Shown piece after piece: positions 1 through 7,471 of a stretch of DNA of 21,794 nucleotides (the stretch's first letter is position 1; each line of letters opens with the position of its first letter). The translations under genes were made by a program, and so were the position numbers. The notes beneath the pieces were generated by a model, which saw only the letters and a program-made list of their open reading frames with translations, did not search any database and was not told the origin of the DNA. Source of the DNA: CAZXBB01 sp964638815 (GTDB lineage Bacteria > Planctomycetota > Phycisphaerae > Phycisphaerales > SM1A02); contig CAZXBB010000299.1 of the NCBI GenBank assembly GCA_964638815.1, positions 1 to 21,794 of the forward strand, in the 5' to 3' direction.

Positions 1-1734
1 CGCCGCGAGGATCACGAGGATATCGCCGAAGTCCACCGCGCCGCTCCCGTCGATATCCGGACAGGCCACCGCTTCGCACGCGACAACCAGAGTCCCGATC
101 CCGACCGCGTTGCGGCCGCCGACGCGGATGAGGTACTTCCCGCCCTCGACGACCGGGAACGTCATCGAGGAGGCGTCGCCGCAGCCATCGTCGTCGCACG
201 CGATGGGCGTGCCCCCGCAGTCGCCGTCGGCGTAGGCGGCGATCCGCGTATCGAAGTCCGCACCGCATGTGCTCGCCGTCGCCTCCCCCGTGCAGGAGGC
301 GGTGTACTCGTACCACAGGTCCTTGGCGATCGCGCCGCAGGCGGTCGTGCCGCCGTCCGTCGTCGCGGGATTCGTGTCGAAGCCGACGGCGCCGTCCGCG
401 ACCGGCTCGGGCGAGTCGCACTGGTCGTTCGACGGCCGCGCGCAGATGATCGAGTCGCGGAACGCGATGATCACCGGGATCGTGAAGGTCGGGTGGAAGA
501 CCCGTCGGCCCGTGATGCTCGGATTCATCGTGTGCTCGGGGCAGTCGCAGTGCGACGCGTTCCAGTTGTGGCCCAGCTCGTGGGCGCTCAGGTCGGCGCG
601 CTGGTTGAAGTTCCCGAACGACTCGACGACGTTGAACGCATCGTCGGAGCAGATGCTTCCCAGCGTGGCCACGCCGACGACGCTGCCGGAGAGATTCAGC
701 CCGGTAAACAGCTCGGCAACGTCGCGCACGATGTCGGTGTGCTCGGCGAGCCAGCGGGCCTGGAACGCGTCGAGCAGGTCGAAGATGGTGTCCTCGAAGT
801 ACACGCGCTCGAGCCGAAGCACGAACGCGGTGATCTCGTACGTGATGCCCACGTCGCGCGGGTACTGGATGTTGAGACCGCCGTTGACGATGTCCTCGAC
901 GCGGCTCTGCGCCCCGGCCTCGCCGAAGAGGTCCACGTAGAAGCTGTCGAGATCGAACGCGATCTCGGCCGTGATGGCGCCGGGGGCGTCCCCGTCACTG
1001 GTCCCGCCGCCGCCGACTCGGTCGCCAATCTCCCGGGCGGTCGCGGCCGCGAGATTGCGCGCGGGGGTTCCGCACGTCTGGCCGGAGTCCGGCACGTCTC
1101 CGGCGCGGTAGACCACGTGAAGGCCGCCGACGGCCCGCGCCGTGGCCTCGTCGAGCGGACCACCGAGGAGGGCGCGCAACTGCGGCGCGACCGGCTCCAC
1201 CCAGAAGCCGCGATCGTCGCCGAGGATGATCTGCGCCGAAATGCCGTCGCCGTCGATGCTTGCCCCGACCACGCTGCCGGGATCGCCCGACACGACACCG
1301 CGGAAGGTGCGCTCCGGGGCGGGCTCGATCTCCGTGAGCACGCCGTCGGCGTCGGACGCGTACACGCGGAACCCCTCGGCCCGAACCGAGTTCGGCTCCA
1401 GATCGAGCACGACGAGCGCGTCGTCGAGCTCGATCGCGGTCTGCTTCGCCACCCGCGTCGGGTCCACGTCGAGACGGACGAGGGTGCTCGCCCGAAGACC
1501 CATCACGGCCTCGACCGCCCGCTGCAGTGGCCCCGCATCCGTGACCGGCGCACCGGCACCGGCGAGGGCCGCGCCGCCCCGGGCCGCGCCCGCGGACGCG
1601 GACGCCGAATGGGAATCACGATCGCGATCGGGATGATCGTTCCCGCCCGGGGCGATCGCCGCGAGCGCCAGTATCGCGAGCGCGCCGGCCAGACCGAAGC
1701 CGTGGCCGATCATCCGTGTCCGCTGTGCCGACAT
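1..1734 (-). CDS. Secreted metzincin (reprolysin-like) zinc protease with C-terminal dockerin-like module, 3' end cut by window edge
   Basis: The reverse strand reads open for 578 codons from an ATG at 1734 to base 1, so the C-terminus lies outside the window. An AGG-rich Shine-Dalgarno (GGAGG, 7 nt from the ATG) fixes the start. Residues 1-30 form a signal peptide. Residues about 70-215 resemble a metalloprotease propeptide. The catalytic domain (about 255-430) contains HELGHNWNASH at 385-395, which is the HExxHxxxxxH metzincin zinc site with E386 as general base, and a Met-turn candidate at M403. Residues about 435-553 look like a cysteine-containing beta-sandwich (PPC-like) domain. At 559-578 the first dockerin-like calcium loop (DIDGSGAVDFGD) begins and is cut off. 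The tandem neighbour has the same architecture and ends 54 bp upstream, so the two are probably co-transcribed. By comparison about 34 residues are missing. Substrate is unknown; the product is expected outside the cytoplasm. Confidence 0.88.
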   Translation of the reverse strand, partial: MSAQRTRMIGHGFGLAGALAILALAAIAPGGNDHPDRDRDSHSASASAGAARGGAALAGAGAPVTDAGPLQRAVEAVMGLRASTLVRLDVDPTRVAKQTAIELDDALVVLDLEPNSVRAEGFRVYASDADGVLTEIEPAPERTFRGVVSGDPGSVVGASIDGDGISAQIILGDDRGFWVEPVAPQLRALLGGPLDEATARAVGGLHVVYRAGDVPDSGQTCGTPARNLAAATAREIGDRVGGGGTSDGDAPGAITAEIAFDLDSFYVDLFGEAGAQSRVEDIVNGGLNIQYPRDVGITYEITAFVLRLERVYFEDTIFDLLDAFQARWLAEHTDIVRDVAELFTGLNLSGSVVGVATLGSICSDDAFNVVESFGNFNQRADLSAHELGHNWNASHCDCPEHTMNPSITGRRVFHPTFTIPVIIAFRDSIICARPSNDQCDSPEPVADGAVGFDTNPATTDGGTTACGAIAKDLWYEYTASCTGEATASTCGADFDTRIAAYADGDCGGTPIACDDDGCGDASSMTFPVVEGGKYLIRVGGRNAVGIGTLVVACEAVACPDIDGSGAVDFGDILVILAA

Positions 1735-1788
1735 CCGCGAGCCTCCACCCCCGCCCACGGTGCTGAAGGTGAGCCGGGAGAGACCACG

Positions 1789-3567
1789 TTACACCGGGCA
1801 GGGACCCCACGCGCCGAGGATCTCGAGCAGATCGCCGAAGTCCACGGTGCCGCTGCCGTCGAGATCCTCCGGGCCGCCCGCGTTCCCCCACGCGGAGAGA
1901 ACCGCGAGGATGTCGCCGAAATCGACGGCGCCGCTCATGTCGAGGTCCTCGGGGCACACCGGTCCGGGAGCGCACGCCATGCTGAGGATGCCCGTGCCGC
2001 CCGTGATCACGCCGCCGATGCGGACACGGTAACGCTGGCCGGCGGCCACGGGGAACGTGAGCTGCGACTGGAGGCCGCCGGGGCCGCACGCGTCATTGTT
2101 GCACGCCAGGAAGCTGCCGACGCAGCCCGAGCCGGCATAGACGGCGAGACGCGTGTCGAACGTGCCGCTGATGCAGGTGGTCGCCGTGGCCGTGCCGGTG
2201 CACGAAGCGGTGTAGTCGAACCAGACGTCCTTCACGAAGTCGAGGCCGCCGCCTTCGTCGCAGTTGCCCGGGAGCGCCGGACCGTCGGTGGTCGCGCCGC
2301 CGGAGTCGAACGCCACGATGCCGTCGCCCACGGGCTGCGCATTCGCGCAGTCGTCGTTGGCGGGCGGCGGGCTGCCGAGGCAGTTGCGGGTGTTCCGGAA
2401 GGCGACGATCTCGGGGATCGTGAACGTCGGGTGGAACATGGTCGAGGTCGGCGGGAAGCTCGGCGGCATGATGAAGCCCGCGCACGTGCAGTGATCCGCG
2501 CTCCAGTTGTGCGCAAGCTCGTGCGCGCTCACGTGCACCCGCTCGGCGAGCGCGATGCGGTTGGAGACGACGTTGTAGCCGCCCTGCGCGCCGCGATTGC
2601 AGACGCCGGAGAGCCAGGCGATCCCGGCCGCGTCGGGGAATCCCCACCCCGTGAACAGCTCCGCCACGTCGCGCTGGACGCCCTGCTGGTTGTTGCGCCA
2701 CTCGTTCGTGAAGATCGTGAGATACGTGGACATCGTGGCGGGGATGTTGTAGTACGGCTCCTCGCGCAGGATGAACGTCGTGATGTCGTAGGTGATGTCC
2801 ACGTCGTCTTCGTAGATCGGCGACACGGATGCGAAGATCGTCTCGATGCGCTCCACCGACTGCGGGTTGAAGAGGATGTAGCGGTTGTCCACGTCGAAGG
2901 CGATCTCGCAGACGGAGTCGCCGCCGGAAGCCCCCGCCATCACGTCGCCGCGCGACACGGCCTCTTCCGCGAGCGAGGCGGTGCCGCAGGTCGCCCCGGT
3001 GTCGATCAGGTCCTCCGCCCGGTACACCACGTGGAACCCGTCGAGGGCCGCGGCGAGCTCGCGGTCGAGTGCCGCGAGCACGTGTGGGCCGATCGGCTCG
3101 ACCCAGAACTCCCGGCGGTCGCCGGTGACGATCCGCATCGACAGGCCCGCGTCGCCGATGCCGCCGGAGACGACGCTGCCTGCGTCGCCCACGATCGTGC
3201 CGCGGTAGGTGCGGACCGGTCCCGGCTCGACCTCGTGGAGCCCGCCGTCCCGCCACGCGTAGACGTGGAAGTCGTCCGAACGCAGCGAATGCTGCTTCAG
3301 CGCGAGCGTCATCGGCTCGTCACCGATCCGGATGACCGCCTCCTTCGCGACGCCCGGGGCCGGGTCGAAATCCACGCGGATCAGCTCGCTCCGATGGAGG
3401 CCGATCCGCTCGTTGACGAGCCGTCCCAGGGTGCCGGCGGTCGCGGTTGCGGCCTGCGCGTCGGCGGCCGTCGCGGTCCCGGCGGCCGCGAATACCGCGG
3501 TGGCGAGGACCGCCCCCGCGAGGGTGATCGTGAAGCGGCCGGGCGCCGGGAGCGTCGTCGTGGTCAT
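1789..3567 (-). CDS. Secreted metzincin (reprolysin-like) zinc protease with dockerin-like C-terminus
   Basis: 592 residues. The frame stays open up to 3675, but the ATG at 3567 is preferred because AGGAGG lies 9 nt before it and a signal peptide (hydrophobic 12-34, ending at Ala-rich TATA-A) follows directly; the longer version would start inside a terminator hairpin. Propeptide-like region about 50-190; catalytic domain about 220-395 with HELAHNWSADH at 349-359 (HExxHxxxxxH, catalytic E350) and Met-turn candidate M367. Residues 405-532 form a Cys-containing PPC-like domain with a 'DVWFDYTA' strand. The tail 538-592 carries two dockerin-like loops (DLDMSGAVDFGD and DLDGSGTVDFGD) and ends GPCPV. 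This is a paralogue of the gene just downstream on the same strand. The family is a secreted peptidase; the substrate cannot be deduced. Confidence 0.9.
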   Translation of the reverse strand: MTTTTLPAPGRFTITLAGAVLATAVFAAAGTATAADAQAATATAGTLGRLVNERIGLHRSELIRVDFDPAPGVAKEAVIRIGDEPMTLALKQHSLRSDDFHVYAWRDGGLHEVEPGPVRTYRGTIVGDAGSVVSGGIGDAGLSMRIVTGDRREFWVEPIGPHVLAALDRELAAALDGFHVVYRAEDLIDTGATCGTASLAEEAVSRGDVMAGASGGDSVCEIAFDVDNRYILFNPQSVERIETIFASVSPIYEDDVDITYDITTFILREEPYYNIPATMSTYLTIFTNEWRNNQQGVQRDVAELFTGWGFPDAAGIAWLSGVCNRGAQGGYNVVSNRIALAERVHVSAHELAHNWSADHCTCAGFIMPPSFPPTSTMFHPTFTIPEIVAFRNTRNCLGSPPPANDDCANAQPVGDGIVAFDSGGATTDGPALPGNCDEGGGLDFVKDVWFDYTASCTGTATATTCISGTFDTRLAVYAGSGCVGSFLACNNDACGPGGLQSQLTFPVAAGQRYRVRIGGVITGGTGILSMACAPGPVCPEDLDMSGAVDFGDILAVLSAWGNAGGPEDLDGSGTVDFGDLLEILGAWGPCPV

Positions 3568-3608
3568 CTGGTGGGTCCTCCTGCTGAATCCGTTTCGCTC
3601 AATACCCC

Positions 3609-3636
3609 ATGGTACCTCCCTCTTCGCGCCTTCCAA
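3609..3636 (-). promoter_or_regulatory. Candidate sigma70-type promoter of the protease pair
   Basis: On the reverse strand TTGGAA (3636-3631) and TACCAT (3614-3609) are separated by exactly 16 bp. Each matches the -35/-10 consensus at four of six positions. A start near 3602 would give a 5' leader of about 35 nt that includes the AGGAGG ribosome binding site. It lies just downstream of a terminator, as expected for the head of a new transcription unit. This is a pattern match only. Confidence 0.4.
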
Positions 3637-3659
3637 CCGCCGGGATCCCTTCCCTCGTG

Positions 3660-3682
3660 AAAAAAAACCCGGCACGGGCCGG
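3660..3682 (-). terminator. Intrinsic terminator on the reverse strand
   Basis: Read on the reverse strand, a perfect 5-bp GC stem (CCGGC / GCCGG, loop CCGT) at 3682-3669 is followed by one G and eight T (3667-3660). This is the classical hairpin-plus-U-tract layout. It lies about 220 bp past the stop codon of the oxidoreductase gene and just before the promoter of the protease pair, so it should insulate the two units. A run of eight A/T bases is exceptional in this GC-rich window. Confidence 0.75.
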
Positions 3683-3727
3683 AGGTCTCGCGAGGGCTGC
3701 TTCGTTTACCAGGCCGCCAGTGTCTGG

Positions 3728-3804
3728 CGTTTCGCGTTTCCCGTTTCCCGTTGTTCAATTGACCGTTCCCGGTTCCCGATTCCCCGCTCCCGGTTCCCCA
3801 TTCC
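3728..3804. repeat. Degenerate TTCCCG/TTCCCC short repeat tract
   Basis: The tract begins with three heptamer-like units (gtttcgc, gtttccc, gtttccc). After a short AT-rich break around 3753-3763 it continues with a run of ttcccg / ttcccc words every 6-7 bp. It is non-coding and lies between the terminator and the end of the oxidoreductase gene. It looks like a slippage-generated low-complexity tract. Confidence 0.6.
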
Positions 3805-3834
3805 GCCGGATCAACCCAGGTCCAGCCCTCTTCG

Positions 3835-3892
3835 ATGCCGTCCGGAATGCCGTCCGGAATGCCGTCCGGAACGCCGTCCGGAATGCCGTCCC
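3835..3892. repeat. 12-bp tandem repeat (atgccgtccgga), 4.8 copies
   Basis: Units start at 3835, 3847, 3859, 3871 and 3883. The first three are identical, the fourth has one substitution (acgccgtccgga) and the last is partial (atgccgtccc). Each full unit contains the palindrome TCCGGA. The array ends 11 bp beyond the stop codon of the oxidoreductase gene. The unit length is a multiple of three, which makes a spurious forward reading frame. Confidence 0.9.
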
Positions 3893-3903
3893 GATTGACG
3901 AGC

Positions 3904-4935
3904 TCAGGATGGCCGGGGCGCCACCGCGACGGGGCCGCCCGCGGCCACGCTGGCCGCCTCGACCTCGATGAGCCGCACCGCCTCGACGCCGTCGCCGATC
4001 GTGACGACGTCCGACGCGCCGCCGCGATCGACGCAGTCGAGGAAGTCGCGGATCTCCGCTGCGTAGCCGTCGCCCGCCGGGATCCCGATCGCCTCGGGCT
4101 TGCCCGCGCCGGAGTGCAGGAGCACCGGCGGCGTGCGCCCGCCGTCGAAGTCCGCGGTGACCCGCTCGAAGTCGACGCGGTATCGCATCGAGAACGGGAA
4201 GCCCGGCGCCGACATCCACCCCCCCTCGGCCACGACGAGATCCGGTCCGCCCTCGATGCGGTACCGCGTGACGACGTGATCGATGCCGCCGGTCGTCCCC
4301 CGCGCGCCCGTCGCCTCGACGGTCACCGGGTCGCCGAAGCAGTACCGCACGAAATCAGCGTCGTGGATGTGCAGGTCGAGGATCGCGCCGCCCGATCGCT
4401 CCGGATCCTGGTAGAACCCATCCCCCCAGGCCGGCACCGCGCCCAGACGCGAGAAGACCGCCGACCGCACGCGCCCGTACGTTCCCGCCGCGACGGTCTC
4501 CTTCAGCCACCGCCACGCGGGCCAGTAGCGGATGCACATGGCGGGGACGCACGCGAGATCGGGTCGCGCCGCCGCGGCCGTCACGATGCGCGCGCCCTCG
4601 GCGGACGTGCGCGCCACGGGCTTCTCCACGAGCACGTGCTTGCCGTGTTCGAGCGCCGCGACGGCCAGCCCGGCGTGCAGGTGCGTCGGCACGCAGATCG
4701 ACACGGCATCGATCCCCGGATCGCGCAGCAGCGAGAGCGGATCGCTGAGGACGCGAGCCCGCCCGAGCCTCTCGACGTCGATGGGCGGCCCGGGCAGGTT
4801 GCCGGTCTTCGCGTGACCGACGCGCGCGGGATTCGCATCGGCGATCGCGACGACATCGGCCCGGGCGTCCTGCGCGTACGCGCCGAAGTGGATGCGACCC
4901 ATGAAGCCGAAGCCGATGATGCCGATATTGGTCAA
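3904..4935 (-). CDS. Gfo/Idh/MocA family NAD(P)-dependent oxidoreductase
   Basis: 343 residues, full length for the family. The N-terminal Rossmann fold opens with GIIGFGFMGRIH (5-16), the dinucleotide-binding loop, followed by VVAIADANP ending in a candidate acidic residue for ribose binding. EKP at 104-106 is the family hallmark lysine motif. The C-terminal domain has DLHIHDAD at 187-194, which supplies the usual His/Asp of the sugar-binding site. The start is TTG at 4935: no in-frame ATG lies near it, and GAAGGA sits 7 nt upstream on the reverse strand. Members oxidise or reduce sugars, inositols or aminosugar derivatives; the substrate cannot be read from sequence. It is divergent from the NagB/PIG-L gene, so a shared carbohydrate role is possible but inferred. 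No signal peptide is seen, so it is presumably cytosolic. Confidence 0.9.
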   Translation of the reverse strand: MTNIGIIGFGFMGRIHFGAYAQDARADVVAIADANPARVGHAKTGNLPGPPIDVERLGRARVLSDPLSLLRDPGIDAVSICVPTHLHAGLAVAALEHGKHVLVEKPVARTSAEGARIVTAAAARPDLACVPAMCIRYWPAWRWLKETVAAGTYGRVRSAVFSRLGAVPAWGDGFYQDPERSGGAILDLHIHDADFVRYCFGDPVTVEATGARGTTGGIDHVVTRYRIEGGPDLVVAEGGWMSAPGFPFSMRYRVDFERVTADFDGGRTPPVLLHSGAGKPEAIGIPAGDGYAAEIRDFLDCVDRGGASDVVTIGDGVEAVRLIEVEAASVAAGGPVAVAPRPS

Positions 4936-5039
4936 TGATGCGTCCTTCGGAGTGGCGCGGCCGGCGGTCAGGCGGACGGCGCGAAACGGTCGTCGTGGCG
5001 GCCGCTCGCTGATCGCTCGAGAGCCGGGAGCCTGCCCGC

Positions 5040-5049
5040 AAGTATACTT
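5040..5049. promoter_or_regulatory. Palindromic -10 element (AAGTATACTT), candidate bidirectional promoter
   Basis: A perfect 10-bp palindrome in the 119-bp divergent gap, so TATACT reads the same on both strands. On the forward strand TATACT ends 6 nt before the ATG at 5055, which would place transcription start at or near the start codon. On the reverse strand it could serve the oxidoreductase gene with a leader of about 100 nt. No convincing -35 is visible for either direction. Confidence 0.45.
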
Positions 5050-5054
5050 CCTCC

Positions 5055-7034
5055 ATGACCAGCCGCCCCCGCGAGCGCATCACGACCACGGTGTTCGATC
5101 AGCCTGCGGAGGTCAGCGTGCACGTCGCGCACGAGATCGCGCGGCTCATCCGCGCGCGGGCCGCCGTGGCGCAGCGCTGCGTCCTCGGACTCGCGACAGG
5201 CTCCACTCCGATGACCGTCTACGAGGAGCTCGTGCGTCTGCACCGCGAGGAGCATCTCTCCTTCGCCAACGTCGTCACGTTCAACCTGGACGAGTACTAC
5301 CCCATGGAGGCGGCGGCCCTCCAGAGCTACCACCGCTTCATGGCCGAGCACCTGTTCGATCACGTCGACATTTCGGCCGACGCCGTGCACCTGCCGGACG
5401 GCACCATCGACAGGGCCGACGTCCCCCGCCACTGCGACGCCTACGAGCAGGCGATCGCCGACGCGGGCGGCATCGATCTCCAGCTGCTGGGCATCGGCCG
5501 CACCGGCCACATCGGCTTCAACGAGCCGGGATCCGGTCGCGCCAGCCGTACGCGTCTGATCACGCTCGACCGCGTCACCCGCCAGGACGCGGCGAGCGAC
5601 TTCTTCGGCGAGCCGAACGTACCGCGCCGCGCAATCACGATGGGCGTCGGCACGATTCTCGACGCGAAGCGCATCATGCTGCTCGCGCTCGGCGAGCAGA
5701 AGTCGGTGATCGTCGCTGCCGCGGTCGAGTCGCCGCCGACCGACAACGTCACCGCGAGCTTCCTCCAGGATCACGCGAACGCGGGCGTGTACCTCGACCG
5801 CGCCGCGGCCGAGGGTCTCACGCGTTTCCGCTGCCCGTGGGTGCTGGGCGCCGTCACGTGGGACGACGACCTCGTGCGCAAGGCCGTGATCTGGCTCGCG
5901 CGGCGGATCGGCAAGCCCGTCCTCAAGCTCACCGACGAGCACTACAACGAGAACTTCCTCCAGGAGCTGCTCGCCGAGCAGGGCCCGGCGTACGGCATCA
6001 ACCTGCGGGTGTTCCGCGCCCTCCAGCGCACGATCACGGGCTGGCCCGGGGGCAAGCCCCCGGAGCGCCGGCACCCGGGCGCGTCGGTCCGCGTCGTCGA
6101 CGACGACGTGTTCCCGAAGCGCGTGCTCGTGTTCTCACCGCACCCCGACGACGACGTCATCTCGATGGGCGGCACGCTGATCCGCCTCGTCGAGCAGGGG
6201 CACGAGGTGCACGTCGCGTACCAGACCTCGGGCAATCTCGCGGTCTTCGACGACGACGCCATCCGCTTCGCCGACTTCGTGACCGATTTCAACCACATGT
6301 TCGCGATCGACGATGTCCGCACCGCCGAGCTCGAGCGTCTCATCGACCGCAGCCTCAAGGGCAAGCTGCCCGGCGCGGTTGACACGCCCGAGGTCCGGCG
6401 GATCAAGACGCTCATCCGGCGCGTGGAGGCCCGCGCGGCGGCGCGGAGCTGCGGCGTCCCGGAGGCGAACCTCCACTTCCTCGACATGCCGTTCTACGAG
6501 ACGGGTCGCGTGCGCAAGAAGCCGCTCGGCGCGGACGACATCGCGGTCATCGTCGATCTCCTCGAGCGGATCCGCCCGCACCAGGTCTACGCCGCCGGCG
6601 ACCTCTCCGACCCGCACGGCACGCACCGCACGTGCCTCGAGGCGATCGAGCGCGCGTTGTTCGACGTGAGCGACGCGGACTGGTACACCGGCTGCACCGT
6701 GTGGCTGTACCGCGGCGCGTGGCAGGAGTGGGAGCCGGAGCGGGTGGACATGGCGGTGCCGCTGAGCCCCGACGAGCTCCAGCGCAAGATCACGGCGATC
6801 TTCAGGCACGAGTCCCAGAAGGACAGGGCCCTGTTCCCGGGGACGGACGAGCGAGAGTTCTGGCAACGCGCCGAGCAGCGCAACCGCGCGACGGCGCAGC
6901 TCTACGACGCGTTCGGGCTCGCCGAGTACGAGGCCATCGAGGTGTTCGCCCGGTGGACCGGGCGCGCGACGCCCGCGGCCGCGACCCCGCCGCAGACGCA
7001 CGCGGCGCAAGCCGGAGGGAGATCGCACCGGTGA
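5055..7034 (+). CDS. NagB-like glucosamine-6-phosphate deaminase domain fused to a PIG-L (LmbE-like) deacetylase domain
   Basis: 659 residues, two enzymes in one chain. Residues about 10-330 are NagB/isomerase-like: LATGSTP at 46-52 (phosphate loop), FNLDEYYP at 77-84 with D79 matching the catalytic Asp of NagB, and GIGRTGHIGFNEPGS at 146-160 with His152 and Glu157 conserved. The Asp that precedes 'GH' in E. coli NagB is Thr150 here. Residues about 355-600 are PIG-L: HPDDD at 363-367 and DPHGTH at 519-524 supply the zinc ligands and catalytic Asp typical of N-acetylglucosaminyl deacetylases. NagB converts glucosamine-6-P to fructose-6-P and ammonia; PIG-L enzymes remove N-acetyl groups, so deacetylation followed by deamination of an amino sugar is the obvious hypothesis. 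Similar fusions are known, notably in Bacteroidetes. No Shine-Dalgarno is present; a TATACT hexamer lies 6 nt upstream. Confidence 0.9.
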   Translation: MTSRPRERITTTVFDQPAEVSVHVAHEIARLIRARAAVAQRCVLGLATGSTPMTVYEELVRLHREEHLSFANVVTFNLDEYYPMEAAALQSYHRFMAEHLFDHVDISADAVHLPDGTIDRADVPRHCDAYEQAIADAGGIDLQLLGIGRTGHIGFNEPGSGRASRTRLITLDRVTRQDAASDFFGEPNVPRRAITMGVGTILDAKRIMLLALGEQKSVIVAAAVESPPTDNVTASFLQDHANAGVYLDRAAAEGLTRFRCPWVLGAVTWDDDLVRKAVIWLARRIGKPVLKLTDEHYNENFLQELLAEQGPAYGINLRVFRALQRTITGWPGGKPPERRHPGASVRVVDDDVFPKRVLVFSPHPDDDVISMGGTLIRLVEQGHEVHVAYQTSGNLAVFDDDAIRFADFVTDFNHMFAIDDVRTAELERLIDRSLKGKLPGAVDTPEVRRIKTLIRRVEARAAARSCGVPEANLHFLDMPFYETGRVRKKPLGADDIAVIVDLLERIRPHQVYAAGDLSDPHGTHRTCLEAIERALFDVSDADWYTGCTVWLYRGAWQEWEPERVDMAVPLSPDELQRKITAIFRHESQKDRALFPGTDEREFWQRAEQRNRATAQLYDAFGLAEYEAIEVFARWTGRATPAAATPPQTHAAQAGGRSHR

Positions 7035-7188
7035 GCGCCCTCGCGGTCACCGAGGACCAGGTGCGCTGCCGGACCGGCGCGAGGGCGGCGATGCTCGCGC
7101 AGCCCGTCGCGCCAGCGGGTCGTTTCGCGATCAGTCTCGCCCGAGCGCCGCAACCGCGCCCTCCCCGCCGGGGCGGACCGTTCGGGCG

Positions 7189-7467
7189 TCATCCCCCCGA
7201 CACCGCCTGGAGGATCGTCACGCGATCCCCGTCGCGCAGGGCAACCTCCCCCTCCGGCAGCCAGCGCGTGTTGGTGTCGTTGTGAAAGCACAGCACGTGC
7301 TTCCGAAACGCGCCCGTCTCGTCGTAGAGATGCACCGCGAGCGTCGGGTGCGACTCGATCGCGCGTCGCAGCGCCTCCTCCAGCGTGTCCGCCTCGACCG
7401 GCATCGAGGCCGGCGCGTCGAGCAGACGCGTCAGCAGGGCGGGAAGCTCGACGGTCACTCGCGCCAT
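7189..7467 (-). CDS. MoaD/ThiS family ubiquitin-fold protein with C-terminal Gly-Gly
   Basis: 92 residues, the usual size for MoaD/ThiS beta-grasp sulfur carriers. It starts with a beta strand (ARVTVELPALL), has 'TLEEALRRAI' as the helix and 'GEVALRDGDRVTILQAVSGG' at the C-terminus; the final Gly-Gly is the site that is adenylated and thiocarboxylated in this family. The start lies 4 bp past the stop of the beta-propeller gene, so the two are translationally linked. No molybdopterin, thiamine or E1-like gene is near, so neither a moaD nor a thiS symbol is justified. It may be a sulfur carrier or a small protein modifier for an unknown pathway. Confidence 0.8.
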   Translation of the reverse strand: MARVTVELPALLTRLLDAPASMPVEADTLEEALRRAIESHPTLAVHLYDETGAFRKHVLCFHNDTNTRWLPEGEVALRDGDRVTILQAVSGG

Positions 7468-7471
7468 GGAC

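Larger units (their letters stand above)
3568..3903. other. 336-bp intergenic region between oxidoreductase and protease genes
   Basis: No credible gene. It holds, from the protease side outward, a Shine-Dalgarno and a candidate sigma70-type promoter for the protease pair, a reverse-strand intrinsic terminator, a degenerate TTCCCG-rich repeat tract and a 12-bp tandem repeat; each is listed separately. The order terminator then promoter, read on the reverse strand, separates the oxidoreductase transcript from the protease transcript. Confidence 0.7.

Noticed and set aside
493..3660. 1055-codon forward open frame antisense to the two metzincins
   Set aside because: It mirrors the complementary strand of two genes with clear signal peptides, zinc motifs and ribosome binding sites; its own sequence is Arg/Asp/Val-rich with no domain. 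High GC keeps such antisense frames open.
3835..4938. Forward frame starting with a Met-Pro-Ser-Gly repeat
   Set aside because: The repeat is the 12-bp intergenic array, and the rest is antisense to the Gfo/Idh/MocA oxidoreductase.
7150..7188. GC-rich hairpin (CCGCC/GGCGG) between the convergent NagB/PIG-L and MoaD/ThiS-like genes
   Set aside because: It has no U-tract on either strand and a very short loop; such stems are common by chance at this GC content.
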